Part shown: positions 12,510 through 22,746 of the stretch, one piece after another
How the letters are laid out: the number at the start of each line of letters is the position of its first letter
How positions within the stretch are numbered: position 1 is the stretch's first letter
Source of the DNA: Desarmillaria ectypa
Taxonomy: Eukaryota; Basidiomycota; Agaricomycetes; Agaricales; Physalacriaceae
Reading direction: 5' to 3'
Length of the DNA: 64,000 nucleotides
Assembly: GCA_030407005.1 (NCBI GenBank)
Contig: JAUDYN010000011.1
Location: 1,540,501 to 1,604,500 of the forward strand
Program-made: the position numbers and the translations under genes
Notes under the pieces: generated by a model
What the model was told of the DNA's origin: nothing
Seen by the model: only the letters and a program-made list of their open reading frames with translations
The model's database searches: none

Positions 12510-13099
12510 TCAGCCCCATGCTGCTGTAGTGCTGCGTGTAGACAAGATATGAGTGCGATTCCAGCCAAATGAACGGATACTGACCTATAGTTAACAATCA
12601 GGTGTCCGTCAGTAGCAAACGACTGAATATCCCTGGTAAGCGCATTGGAGCTCGACACAGGCGAAACAAGTGGCACCTTGTACAAATTGGAGACAGTATC
12701 GTCCGGTGCTGGAGAGAATGCCAGGTTGATATACGTATGCTATAGGTCGTTCAGCTCTTCAAGGTCGATCCAGCAAAATCGTTCACACACCAACGGCTCT
12801 CCTACTTTCCACGCCAGCTCCTTCCTTAGAAACTGTATAACAGCCTGGAACCTGTTCGACGAGGTGATTTTGAAGAAGTTCTGCTTCATGATGGGGGCAT
12901 TTCCGACGGCCTTGAAGCGTACAATCACTGCATTTGCCCTACATAAACGGCATGGATCTGCGACGGGCTGCAACACACCTTTCTCTCCGTCTTTTTTCTT
13001 ATACGTCTGCAGTACCTTGAGGGCTTCGGTTACAGATTCTGAAGGGCCCTCTGGGTTTGCCCATGACGGTAATGGCCGGTCTGGTGAATCGGAGGACAT
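12510..13099 (-). CDS. ATG12: Autophagy ubiquitin-like protein Atg12
   Basis: Ubiquitin-like modifier conjugated to Atg5; the Atg12-Atg5-Atg16 complex acts as the E3-like factor for Atg8 lipidation at the phagophore. ATG at 13099-13097 starts [18 protein letters not shown]. An intron of about 52 nt (GTGTGTTGCAG...AAATGCAG) joins KKKDGEK to [20 protein letters not shown]. The core continues [20 protein letters not shown] to an intron at 12790-12740, exon 12739-12677 ([20 protein letters not shown]), a 54-nt intron 12676-12623, exon 12622-12585 ([12 protein letters not shown]) and the last exon 12531-12510 encoding STTAAWG and TGA. The C-terminal Trp-Gly needed for conjugation is intact. Because the 54-nt intron is a multiple of three and open, it is easily missed. 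Very secure. Confidence 0.95.
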
Positions 13100-13486
13100 G
13101 GCTTCATGTGTCACGCCATGTCACGCCTCGTCGCGGATGGTTACGGCTATATTTAGACTTGAACATTTCTATCCTCCCGCATTGTTTCGTGAATTCGATG
13201 TACGGAAATCATAGCAGCCAGACAGGGATGATCCCCGTTCTCTCATCTGTCGAACAAACTTATTGGCATGGTCACCACTGCAGGGACGAGTACTAAAGTT
13301 CAAATTCCGCATACGCATGTTTCCAGTGTACGTTTTAGTTAAACAATCCACGCGAATAATTTGTACATGATATATATCGAATTCCCAGTTATCGGATTTA
13401 CGTTTATGCGGCTCATCTAGTAGAGAATGACATGGCTGAGTCAATCACTGCACGTGCAGGAAATGACTTACGAGTCGTTATGTTTT

Positions 13487-14495
13487 TTAGAATTTTCCAC
13501 CGCCGAACCTGGACAAGCCCTCGCGAAGGCCGTCACCGACCTTATTCGCCGTGTCCGCGTCCTGCGTGGTGATGAGTACCGTGTCCGTCAGGGCTGAGAA
13601 AACGGGGACCTACAAGGTTGTACCCAGCCTTCTGGGCGGCATACGACACACCCTTGTCTACCCAGTCACCCCCACCGCTCTGGTTGGACGACGATTTGTT
13701 GCCGGATGAACCGTACGAGTTGTCGTTGTCGTTACCGGAGCCGTAGGAGGTGCCTTTGTCGCCGGTCCCATACGAGCTATCTTTGTTGCTGGAGCCGTAT
13801 GAGCCATCCTTGTTGCCGGAGCCGTATGAGCCAGCGGTGTTACCTGACCCGTACGAGCTATCCTGGCTACCCGAGTCGCCCTTGTTACTTGATCCGTACG
13901 AGCTGGTTTTATTTCCAGAACCATACGAATCGTTGCCAGAAGACTTGGATCCGTACGAATCGTTGTTACCGGACCCGTACGAATCAGAGCGGTCGTTCCC
14001 TCCAAAGGTGTTGGTGGAGGAGGAACGATCGCCGGTCGACCCATAGCTGTCGTTGCCTCCATATCCCCCGCTCCCGCCACGCTTAGTGCCTCCCGACCCA
14101 TAACTGTCGTCGTTGGTGCGATCACCGAACGAGTTGTCGTTAGAGCCACGATTGCCTGACCCGTAGCTGTCATTGTTGGAGGAGGAGCGGTTGCCCGACC
14201 CGTACGAATTGTCGTTCCGCGATCCTCCATATCCAGAATCGGAGCGGTCGTTACCGCCGGCGGTGGTGGAGGAACCATACGAGTCTGATTTGGCTGATCC
14301 ATAGGAATCGTTATTGGAAGAGGTGTTTCGGGAACCATAGGAGTCTGTGTTACCAGACCCGTAGGAATCATTGCCAGAGGAAGTGTTTCGGGAACCGTAC
14401 GAGTCTGTGTTACCAGATCCATAGGAGTTGTCGTTGTTGGATCGATTGTTATTCAACGACCCATAGGAATTGTCGTTATCGTTGTTGTAAGACAT
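13487..14495 (-). CDS. Low-complexity SYGS/Asn/Gly-repeat protein
   Basis: ATG at 14495-14493 begins MSYNNDNDNSYGSLNNN, followed by some 270 residues built from degenerate units around (N)DSYGS(G/R)N. Exon 1 (14495-13610) ends with a non-repeat segment GDWVDKGVSYAAQKAGYNLV. An intron at 13609-13562 joins to exon 2 (13561-13487), DADTANKVGDGLREGLSRFG ending GGKF and TAA. The protein is Gly/Ser/Asn/Tyr-rich, hydrophilic and presumably disordered, with a short amphipathic conserved tail. Similar tails occur on uncharacterised fungal stress-type or hydrophilin-like proteins, but I assign no function. The alternative read-through of the intron gives a different C-terminus and lacks support. A TATA box lies about 46 nt upstream. 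Confidence 0.75.
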
Positions 14496-14540
14496 GGTAA
14501 GAGGATATGAGATTTGCTCCTCTATGCTTACGCCACAGCA

Positions 14541-14546
14541 TTTATA
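14541..14546 (-). promoter_or_regulatory. TATA box of the SYGS-repeat gene
   Basis: On the minus strand GGAGCTATAAATGC contains TATAAA about 46 nt before the ATG at 14495, a good position for a core promoter with a short leader. Confidence 0.5.
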
Positions 14547-15000
14547 GCTCCACACCTTAGGGGTAGCCTGACCTCACGTCGGGAGTTTAGTCCACCGAAT
14601 TTCATCAGGTGCTGTTCCCGGCATCTCTTCCCCTCAAGAACCGTACATTCTTCATTGTTTAGGCGTCTGTGATGGACGGCTGGCATCCACACAGCCCGCC
14701 CAGGCCAGGTGCAAGACAGTATCCGTGCAGTAGACAAACGTTCATTGGTCTCTCAACATTTCATCTGTCATTCGTCTTCGGACCCATCATGACGTGGATT
14801 GACGCGATCGACCTCGAGGCGATGGCAAGGATAATTGATCGCGAGGAGAATATGCAGGCAATGCAATATGGCGCAATGAAGAGCAATTAAATTTTGTCAC
14901 TACGAGTCATTCAGCGGCGCTCAACGTTTTCATCCAAGTGCATCTCATACTATTCTCGGTACTTGTACATTTATCCAGCTGTGCTTCTCGTATATACTTC
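14547..15000. other. Intergenic between SYGS gene promoter and BNA1 3' end
   Basis: A plus-strand frame at 14669-14890 ends IDREENMQAMQYGAMKSN but has no domain and no splice support. I treat the stretch as promoter for the SYGS-repeat gene and 3' region of BNA1. Confidence 0.4.
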
Positions 15001-15709
15001 CTACTTCGCATCAGCAACAACACCGCAAGCCTTGCACCGCCTTATGTCTTCGCTGCTCATCCATTTCAGGATCACAGGCTTCAGCTGAGTCCCGAGATCC
15101 GTAACGTGGAACGATTCCTCGTAAATAATTGTTGGCTCCTCGTGCTTGCCTTTTTCACAGTACCACCGCAGGCGATCTGTACGGATCCCATCAGACAGTA
15201 AGTAAATGCGGGTTTAAGCTGACAAGTCTACCCAGTGATTCAGCAGGTCGTTCACGTTCTATTACGAGTCCTATTGTGTCGGCGAATCGAACAGGATTAT
15301 GAGGTACGTTGGCTGTCGTCAATGAGATAAGGATGCGCTCCGCGGGTCTGAATGTCGTACCAGGAAGAAGGAACATTTCCCCCTCTTCGATTCTGATGTC
15401 TCTAAATTTGCCTTCGTCTACCACTCGCAATAGCATTTCCCCTTTATGCTGATAGAACCACTCCTATGCAAATGAATAAAAAAAAAATAACAAGTCTCAC
15501 ATGCTTCGTACCTCAGTTTCATTAACATGATAATCTTTCCTCTCATTGGGGCCACCAACGGTCATGATAATGAAATCCCCACCCCTGTATATACAAAAGT
15601 TATTGACGGGTGGCTGAAGTAAATGCCCGTTCTTCTCTAGCCATTTTGGAAAGTTAATGGGGGGCGCAAGAGGCATGATGGATGTGTAAGAGGACCGCGG
15701 CTCAGACAT
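15001..15709 (-). CDS. BNA1: 3-hydroxyanthranilate 3,4-dioxygenase
   Basis: Cupin-fold iron enzyme of the kynurenine pathway that opens 3-hydroxyanthranilate to the precursor of quinolinate, and thus NAD. ATG at 15709 starts [20 protein letters not shown]. Joined exons give [18 protein letters not shown], with His61 and Glu67 matching the human iron ligands His47 and Glu53, then [40 protein letters not shown] containing the third ligand His, and [20 protein letters not shown]. The protein ends [16 protein letters not shown] with a CxxC pair. Three GT-AG introns all restore frame; the one inside FLLP/ANVPHNP is open and could be misread as coding. TAG is at 15003-15001. Very secure. Confidence 0.95.
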
Positions 15710-15992
15710 CAAGCTTTATCTTCCGCCGCCGGTAGCAGGATTGGTCGGCCCGGCAGAATTAGTCACGTGTATCTTAATCAAAACCACGAGATCTTAAACA
15801 CGTGCTCCGGACATTTCGGTCCGACGCCACTCCACGCCTGAAGTGGAAGAAGCCACTCGCCTTTTTTTCTGAATCAACCGAAAATCTGTGCGGCCTTGAG
15901 CGTTTTGTCTTGCTCTTGCCTTGATACCGTGAGATTCGCTCTCTTTTATTGTCAGACTACATTCTGAGCGATTTTACCAGCAGCTTGAGCAT
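15710..15992. promoter_or_regulatory. Divergent promoter BNA1 / coiled-coil gene with two CACGTG boxes
   Basis: The 283 bp between the two start codons hold two perfect CACGTG palindromes (15764-15769 and 15799-15804) 35 bp apart, and an inverted CCAAT (attgg, about 15740). CACGTG is bound by bHLH factors in fungi. Which gene they serve cannot be told from sequence. Confidence 0.5.
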
Positions 15993-16902
15993 ATGGTGGC
16001 TACTGCATCCGCAGCTGCGGCTTCACTTGCAAATGACGAAAAGAAACGGAAACAGACGATGGAGAGAGCCAAGGCGACCCATGTACGTTATCATTAATTT
16101 ACTGACTTGCAAGCAGCTAAAATCCACTCTGAAAGCTCTCGAGACAGCTCCAGATGAGGTTACAGTATGCGAAGCTAAAGGTGGAGCATGGCTGGGTACG
16201 GCAGAACCTCCCTTTCAACTCTTCCGACACCGAACTTACCACCTTCCAGACAAAACAAACTCTCAACGAAGTCGAAAACCTGTACTTCCACCATTCTCAT
16301 GTTCGAGGGCCCAGACCAGTGCCAGCCAACCAGCTTCTCTCGACGACCCACGAACCGACCTTGTTGCTCAGTGATACCCCTTCTCCCCGCCAATCTTCCT
16401 TGTCATTCAGATCCAACATCTCCCGGACGTCGACGCTGATCGATCTCGACACTCCGACAGATAACGAGGTCGAGATGACCCCAGACCCCACGCAGGTATC
16501 AGCAAATTCCTCGTTTACACCACCCCCAGCTGTTGCGCCGCTGCAGCCATCGCCATTTCCTCCTGATAGCACCTTATCCAGGCCCGCGACGCAATCCCCC
16601 GCTCGGTCACCCGTGCCTACGGGCAAGACACAAACAGTCAGTTTCCTATCAGTAACTCATCTCCAGAATCCCAAGTGCTGACCGTGTGCCAGAAACCATG
16701 GCCATCGCCCACACTTACACCCAAAAGGCAGCCAGCAAAGTTATTGTCGGCGCCAGATATTTATGGGAAGGGTCAACAACCGGGGCCTGTGCTGACTTAT
16801 GATTCCTTCTGGTCGAAGCATGCGTCCGCACCGCATTATCGCAGTCTGGGCAGCTTGTCATCGAGGGGAAGTGTAAGCGATGTCATGAACGATGTCGGAT
16901 GA
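15993..16902 (+). CDS. Coiled-coil protein with Ser/Pro-rich tail, unknown function
   Basis: Four exons, 15993-16082, 16136-16195, 16250-16636 and 16693-16902, all join in phase 0 with GT-AG introns and end at TGA. The N-terminal 70 residues are a charged, Ala-rich helix (ANDEKKRKQTMERAKATH, LSRQLQMRLQYAKLKVEHGW, TKQTLNEVENLYFHHSH) likely to form a coiled coil. The middle is Ser/Thr/Pro-rich and disordered. The last exon carries a distinct motif, PVLTYDSFWSKHASAP, and ends SSRGSVSDVMNDVG. No catalytic signature is visible. It may be a scaffold or chromatin-complex subunit, but I do not recognise it. The frame continues a few residues upstream of the chosen ATG without another ATG. Confidence 0.65.
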
Positions 16903-17681
16903 GCAGTTAATGTGGACTTATCAATATATATAATTATACCACGCCGATATCATTATTTGCTTTCGAATTGCATTTTCAGTGTATCACTTTCAGAGTTCCC
17001 TCAGAGGGTGATGCTTCGTTGAGGGAGACATATTGCACAAGTTCCTAGTAAATAATTATTTGTTGCATATGTCTTGAATGGTTTTCCCCGGTTGTTACTT
17101 TGCACGAACAACGACGTTGTCTTATCGATTATCTATCACAGGGGTCCTGGTGAGATGTTGAAACTGGTGCACCTCGATCCTCCTCGACGAGGCTTGTTCT
17201 CGCAAGTACTTGGTGATTTCTTTTAATTGATATTTGGTGTTGAACTTTCTCGGCGTTCGCTATCTCCCTCGACGCCTCAAACAGTACATCGGTGACTTAC
17301 TGCACTCGTGGACCCGAAAGTCGGTCTTCGACGTTAATCTTCAGGGGAAAATAACACACCCATCTCTGATCGGAACAGAAGGAAGGAGGCCTCGGTCTCG
17401 GATGTGGGTCCCCGCTTTATCTTGGATGGCTATGAACGATCTCCATGTCCAACTTCGGGTACTTCTTGCTCTTGTTCGTGGGATTTGTTCCTGGCACTGA
17501 TTTCTGTATGGCCCCAATACCAAAATGTTTCATTGCGACATACTAGGAGTCACCAAAAGTGCTAGTGGCGCATATGTTTCTGTTAAGAATGGTTCCAAGC
17601 GAACTGGTCAGCTAAAATTGGTATTCAACGTGGCTGTACTGTACGATCGGCGGACACGGCGTACCTATCATAAAAATTCAA
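16903..17681. other. Intergenic between convergent genes
   Basis: AT-rich just after 16902, then mixed. A plus-strand frame at 17234-17500 has no family resemblance. The stretch probably holds the two 3' untranslated regions; nothing else was seen. Confidence 0.4.
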
Positions 17682-20259
17682 TCAGAAATCCTCAATGTCG
17701 TCACTTTCCAACCACCCTCCTTTACGCGAGGCTTTCTCGTCTTCCCTGCTCAGAAATACATCATCGTCGGCCTCTCGGCCATCCGCCTCCGCCTCCTCCA
17801 ACTGCTCCGCGCCGCCTTCCATCGCTCTTACGAACACCATATTACTGAACGACCTGTGGCCTGGAGGACCTTTGATCACCGTGACATAGTGCGAAGCATC
17901 CCGAGCCTTCAGGACACCTCCCAGCTCTGTGGGAACATCTGTCCTGCTCCACCCACCAGTACGCCAGCCGGCATCTCCCTGTAAAACCATTTAGTCTATT
18001 TAGTAATATGGGGGTATACGGGTATCACCGACCACAGCAGCAACCTTCTCGACAAGCCACCGACGAACCTCTCTCACACCTTCCCATGCGTCCTTCTCCT
18101 TGTTCAGGTAATCAAAGAATTCAGGCTTGAATATCTTCTGTGAACGACGTTCAATTGGCGTAGGTAGCGAGTGTAATGTCCCTAGCGTCAGTAGGTGGAA
18201 TCGGTGTGGGTTGGCTTGATACCACTATTGCAGAGTCAGCAAGAAACCTTGGCAGAGAAATTGAGCAAACTGACAGCTTCGCCTCCACTGGAATCGACCC
18301 AGCTAAGGTTATCGGCAATACCATCGCATTCATCCACGTCGTTACAAAACTGGGTGTAGTTTTGGTGCAAGTATAGTGAATATAGCGAAGAGTCGATGGG
18401 CGAGTCCGAGTATAGGGTCTGATAGGAAAAGTGAGTTGATACGAACATGAAAAGTAAGACGACAAATACATCGACATTGACGCGACTCGTTCGTCGTTGG
18501 TGCTCTGAAAGGAAGGATGGTAGATCAGGAGGGTCCTTCAGAAGTTCATCAAGGGCTTTCTCTCTTTCTATATCTTTCTTGCTCGAAGAAGGCGCAGGAG
18601 GGTCGCCCTTGCCTAGTTTGAATGTCAGAAATTTCCAGTTCAGAAAACTGTTAGACATACGTTTATTGTAAAGAACCTTGCCGATGAGATGGAACAAAGC
18701 CAAGCTCTGCTCCCGTCTCGTCACAGATTCCGTTACCACTGTTGCCTCCCTTGATTTACCCTTCTTGCGTCCCTTCTCAGCGATACTAGAAAATTGAAGA
18801 GCATTCACTGCACTTCGGATGTCACCGTTTGCGCTGTCAACGATGATATCTAGTACGTGCTTCGATGGTCGCACAGAATTTCCTCCCCTAGCCGTCGAGA
18901 AATGACGGTCAAGCAGAGCTTGTAAAGCCTTTCGCAGGAACGTCGGGGCGATTGGATTGAATCTACTCGAGAGTGTAAGCAATTGATTGAATAGGAAAAG
19001 TTGTAAGAGGTTTTACCGTATTTGGGTAACATATGGACCGTTTAGCATATCCTTAGAAAGGACAGTTCGGATGTCGACAACACCGTCTTGTTCTCGATAT
19101 GTAGACCCTGCAGAAAGGCGTTCGTCGCTTGCCTCCCCCCGCATTCCAGTGTCACTGACTATAATGACGATAGGAACTGGATTTGGGCTAGGATCGATGA
19201 CAAGAGACTGAAGCGCTACGTGAAATCGGGCTTTGGTGTCATCGTGGAGAAGATTAGGAAGGTCTTCCAGCAGAATAATGCGCCGTTTGTTGACGTTAGT
19301 ACTAGGTTGAGTAAGTTTGGTGGAAGATGACGGTGTCGCTTGAGACGAAGACGCCAAAGGCGCAGCATCACGAAAGAGATTGTTACAAGTCGATGCACGG
19401 GCAAGGAAAGTCTCAAATTTAGAGAATAAGGCTTCGTGGTCAGGATCACTCTCTGCAAACGGCTGCCCTGATGTTGTATCTCGAGAAATAGTCAGAATAC
19501 AAGCCCAAAGCATTCGCCCCTCGACATACCTGTTGTGTGCGTAGAGTTTTCTCCAATGGAGTTTCTCCACTCCAGTATCTCAAAGTCCATCTCACGCGCC
19601 AGAATTCGCATAGTCGTGGTTTTTGCAGTTCCGGCAGGGCCGGTCAGAGCTAGTATACGCTGGAAATTTTGCTCAACGGGATGAGAAGTAGAAATGATGA
19701 GATTAACGCACTCGATATTTCCTGAGCTTTCCAGAAGGGCCACCTTCGAAAGCCTCTACAAGCCAACGACGCACATCTTCGACCTTTTTTACATGGACGG
19801 CAAGTTCGGCCTTGAGTATATGATAAGTTGACTGCAGAGGAAAAAACCGTGCCAACGATATACTTCTGTAGTGGGCTCATACAGGTCTACCCATAGCTGG
19901 CTATCTTTGTGCGATTTGAACAGGAGATGATATCAAATGCTGAAACAGGGACGCACCTTCATCCTGTGCTCGACTTTCGTGGATGCTATCTCGCGTAGCA
20001 GGCGTCTTCTCCTTCTCTTTTCCTTTCGGCGATGGGGTCGGCTGCGGCAAAGGCAGATTGACGAACTGTGATTTCACTACTATGAGCCAAAGAAGAGACC
20101 TAAATGAATGAAAACTGGACCAACCGCTGTTAAAGGGTTTATTCGTTTTGCAGATGGTGGTACGGCTTCAAGCTTCAGAGTATTCACTCTCGTGGTGGAC
20201 TTGGTAGACTTTCTCAGCAAGGATTTCGAATGGGATGCCTGGGACGCCTTGGGCGCCAT
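17682..20259 (-). CDS. RAD17: DNA-damage checkpoint clamp loader Rad17
   Basis: AAA+ RFC1-like subunit of the alternative clamp loader that places the 9-1-1 clamp at damaged DNA (Rad24 in budding yeast). ATG at 20259 starts MAPKASQASHSKSLL. Joined exons give DLYEPTTEAELAVHVKKVED, then a canonical Walker A in ILALTGPAGTAKTTTMRILA, EMDFEILEWRNS typical of Rad17, Walker B ILLEDLPNLLHDDTKARF, the sensor stretch VPIVIIVSDTG, and the helical lid FNPIAPTFLRKALQALLDRH with SANGDIRSAVNALQF. The C-terminal part includes LPSFLSEHQRRTSRVNVD and the acidic end GGWLESDDIEDF with TGA at 17684-17682. About ten short introns interrupt it. Convergent with the coiled-coil gene; two ACGCGT boxes lie upstream. 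Very secure as a family; some splice sites are approximate. Confidence 0.93.
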
Positions 20260-20312
20260 GGCGGTAAAGGGTCAAGAAGGCAGAATTTGAAACTCGTCGC
20301 CTGTGTCACTTA

Positions 20313-20342
20313 CACGTGATGTCGTGTCACGCGTCGACGCGT
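20313..20342. promoter_or_regulatory. RAD17 upstream elements: CACGTG plus two ACGCGT (MCB) boxes
   Basis: Upstream of the RAD17 ATG (20259, minus strand) lie CACGTG at 20313-20318 and two ACGCGT sequences at 20329-20334 and 20337-20342. ACGCGT is the MluI cell-cycle box recognised by MBF/DSC1 in yeasts and is typical of G1/S DNA synthesis and repair genes, which fits RAD17. Confidence 0.55.
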
Positions 20343-20629
20343 CTAGACTCTAGACTTAGTTGCACATTGGCACGCTCCGTCACCTCCAATTCTCTTCGTT
20401 ATCTTCAGCTTACCGTCACACGGGACAATGAAGTGCAAGGAGACTCTGACGATCCAGAAAAGATGAAAGGTTTCCATTGCCAGTTAGTTCAATTGAAGGC
20501 CAATTCCGCCAGGCTATAAATCCTTGATAAGTCATACCTTCATCCATAATGGCCATGACTGAAATGCCAGTGCTTTTTATGAACGCACCCATATATACGA
20601 TGCAAGGGGAGGTAATGATAAACTACTGA

Positions 20630-21541
20630 TCAAGGCATCTCATTCATCAACCACTTTTCCAGATAAATCGGCTTGACCTTCTCGACATGGATCTCCTGGG
20701 TTCCAGGATCGCTGAACTCGCTATCCGGCTCTCGGAAATCCACCGCCTCGAAATCCACCATCACCATCTGTATATCCTCACAACCCACCTCAGAAAACAA
20801 TGGGCATCCTTCTGTCGAGCAAAATGGCTCATCTCGATGCCTAGTACATCGCAATATCACGTTCCTAGGCTGCATGTCCGTCTGCACTACCCCACATGCA
20901 TAGATGTCGAAATAAAGCCGGAGGGCCGCATCGATGAGGGCGTTCTTGTGTGAGCTACACAGCGTCTCCACCAATTCCCGAGGAACAAGGTCCCGTATGT
21001 CTCTCCCATGGATGTACTCCAACAATACGACGTTGACGGTTCTATTGCGTTGAGCAGGTAAAGGAGCTATAAAGTGCCCATAGAAATGTGGGACTTTCAC
21101 CCCCTGAAGACTTCCTAAACGTCGGTATGCCTCTGTTTCCCGTGAGACGGTCAAGTCGAGGAGGGCAAAGGGATCGATATATTCTGCCTCTTCGGAATCA
21201 AAATAAACAGGGTCATATATTTTTGCGACCATGATCGATGGGTATCTGATGTTGGATGATGAAGCCTGGACGTGTGCTGTCCAGACATGGGGAATACGCC
21301 GAGTGCTGGAAACGAGCCGCTTATCAAGGATAATGGAAACATTAACGGGCATGGGAGGAATGGGAACTCGGCGGGCTATGGAGGCATCCAGGCGATCTAC
21401 AATCTGGGTCATGAGCGGCGCATCCCCGTAAGAGCACCATTCATCCGTAGGACGATCAGGCGGCGCGTAAGAATATAGCTGCAGGGAAGCCCCGGCGAAG
21501 TATGTGCCCTCTAGGCTTGGGACTCCCGCTGAGGTCGACAT
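20630..21541 (-). CDS. Intronless protein-kinase-like protein (303 aa)
   Basis: A single uninterrupted 303-residue frame, unusual in this intron-rich neighbourhood. It has a kinase-like fold signature: a putative ATP-Lys at 107 in VAKIYDP, an alpha-C Glu in SRETEAYRRLG, a hinge-like VVLLEYIHGRD, the catalytic-loop-like VVQTDMQPRNVIL (Asp222, Asn227) replacing HRDxxxxN, and MVMVDFEAVDF (Asp263) replacing DFG. It is therefore related to fungal-expanded kinase or aminoglycoside-phosphotransferase-like proteins rather than classical eukaryotic kinases. A Cys/His cluster (CTRHRDEPFCSTEGC) sits in the insert between loop and DFE. The gene is divergent from a nuclease-like gene at 21882. Substrate unknown; it could be a pseudokinase. 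Confidence 0.7.
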   Translation of the reverse strand: MSTSAGVPSLEGTYFAGASLQLYSYAPPDRPTDEWCSYGDAPLMTQIVDRLDASIARRVPIPPMPVNVSIILDKRLVSSTRRIPHVWTAHVQASSSNIRYPSIMVAKIYDPVYFDSEEAEYIDPFALLDLTVSRETEAYRRLGSLQGVKVPHFYGHFIAPLPAQRNRTVNVVLLEYIHGRDIRDLVPRELVETLCSSHKNALIDAALRLYFDIYACGVVQTDMQPRNVILRCTRHRDEPFCSTEGCPLFSEVGCEDIQMVMVDFEAVDFREPDSEFSDPGTQEIHVEKVKPIYLEKWLMNEMP

Positions 21542-21881
21542 CTTGGTTGTTCTTGTTAAGTCTATTGGTCATTTGTGATCGATGACATCCTACATCATTG
21601 CAAACGACCACGGCAAGTGATTCCCAATTTCCCAGCCATGCCGCGTGACAGAGTCAGCTGTGAATTCTTACGCCATACAATACATTACTTTAGACTCAAA
21701 CACAGTGTTCGCGCGCTACTCCTAACTCCGGAATGTTCATTCGAAACGATTATTGGCCCGACTCGACCGCCCGAGTCGTAGCTTTGCTCATGCAGAATGA
21801 GACCCATACTTCGGTTCTCGCTATAGCCACATTTTATATAAGCCCCCACTTCTAAAACTCATTCACAATCCCAGCTTTACG
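21542..21881. promoter_or_regulatory. Divergent promoter between kinase-like and nuclease-like genes
   Basis: This is a 340 bp spacer between the two divergent start codons. A TATATAA at 21835-21841, 41 nt before the ATG at 21882, is a good core promoter for the nuclease-like gene. No clear TATA was seen for the kinase side. Confidence 0.45.
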
Positions 21882-22746
21882 ATGCTATCCGGAATTCAAA
21901 CCATCAGCCTCCCTCTTCCAGCCATTCGCGGGAGCACTCCAGGACACTACCACACAGTTGACTCCAGTGGGCACTCTACGAGCATTGCCAGAGCTCCAAA
22001 GACACTCGCGCCTTTCCCCGCGAACGCCTTCACTAATTGTCTTCACTCACCCACTCTCCAGCCCTCGCTACAGATCCAAGTTCCCCCAATCGTTGTCGAG
22101 CGGAGTCACAGCCTCGCCACTGAAGGAGACATCGAGCGTGCTGCAGCAATTTACCTCCTCCACGATGTTAACCTCATTATTGAAGATCTCTTGATCAATC
22201 ACCTCCACGTCAATCTTCCAGCAATTGGATGCCTTGGGCAGTCCACTACAGGCACATCCCGCCCAGATATCAAGTACGTAGTCAATGGCCACACCATCTT
22301 GATCGTCGAGTATAAACACACGTTCGTCTACCCCTTCTCAGTATGTTCAAATAGAACTAAAGCATCCTCTGATCAGAGATGCGTTTCGGGACAACGACTG
22401 GACAGACTTTGCACTCGTCAGACCGGGTCGAACCGCTCAGCAGATCGTCAACGACATTCCCCGAGGTGCCCAAACCGCCTTAAGAGACAATGCCGGCATC
22501 ATTTCCAAGCAAGCCAGTAAATACAGCTCTCAGTGCGGCCTCGTCGTCCTGTGCAACTACCAGAACATGATTGTTCTCGATTTCACACCCGGGCAGAACA
22601 ATGCTCGATGGAATGACCTGACAGATCCCGTCAAGTACTTCTTTTCCAACGGGCAGGCAATTACCCACAAGCAACTCCTTTTGGCGGCTTTAGTATACGG
22701 GTTAAGGAAGGCGGGGTTCAATGGTGAGTTCTTGTTTGGCTGTTGA
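21882..22746 (+). pseudogene. PD-(D/E)XK nuclease-like gene with an apparent frameshift
   Basis: The frame from ATG 21882 runs about 145 codons to a nuclease-like core. SRPDIKYVVNGHTILIVEYK carries the PD...ExK pattern of the PD-(D/E)XK superfamily. At about 22320-22345 the homologous reading moves to another frame (STPSQYVQIELKHPLIRDAF) and continues IVNDIPRGAQTALRDNAGII, KYSSQCGLVVLCNYQNMIVL and DPVKYFFSNGQAITHKQLLL. No intron fits the switch: the only GT...AG there is about 20 nt. It ends FNGEFLFGC TGA at 22744-22746, or, using the donor at AATGgtgagt, a few residues after a short intron. So it is either a one-base lesion, making it a pseudogene, or an assembly error. Its neighbour is a divergent kinase-like gene. 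Confidence 0.6.

Noticed and set aside
12623..12676. Reading the 54-nt open stretch as part of Atg12
   Set aside because: It has perfect GT-AG ends, and its removal restores the conserved join NLYK-SFATDG; keeping it inserts 18 unrelated residues.
13658..14422. 254-codon minus-strand frame rich in Thr/Pro/Ala
   Set aside because: It is the frame-shifted shadow of the SYGS-repeat coding sequence; the same repeats open several frames on both strands.
22320..22340. Intron explaining the frame change in the nuclease-like gene
   Set aside because: The only GT...AG pair available is about 20 nt, shorter than any other intron in the window, so a frameshift is more likely.
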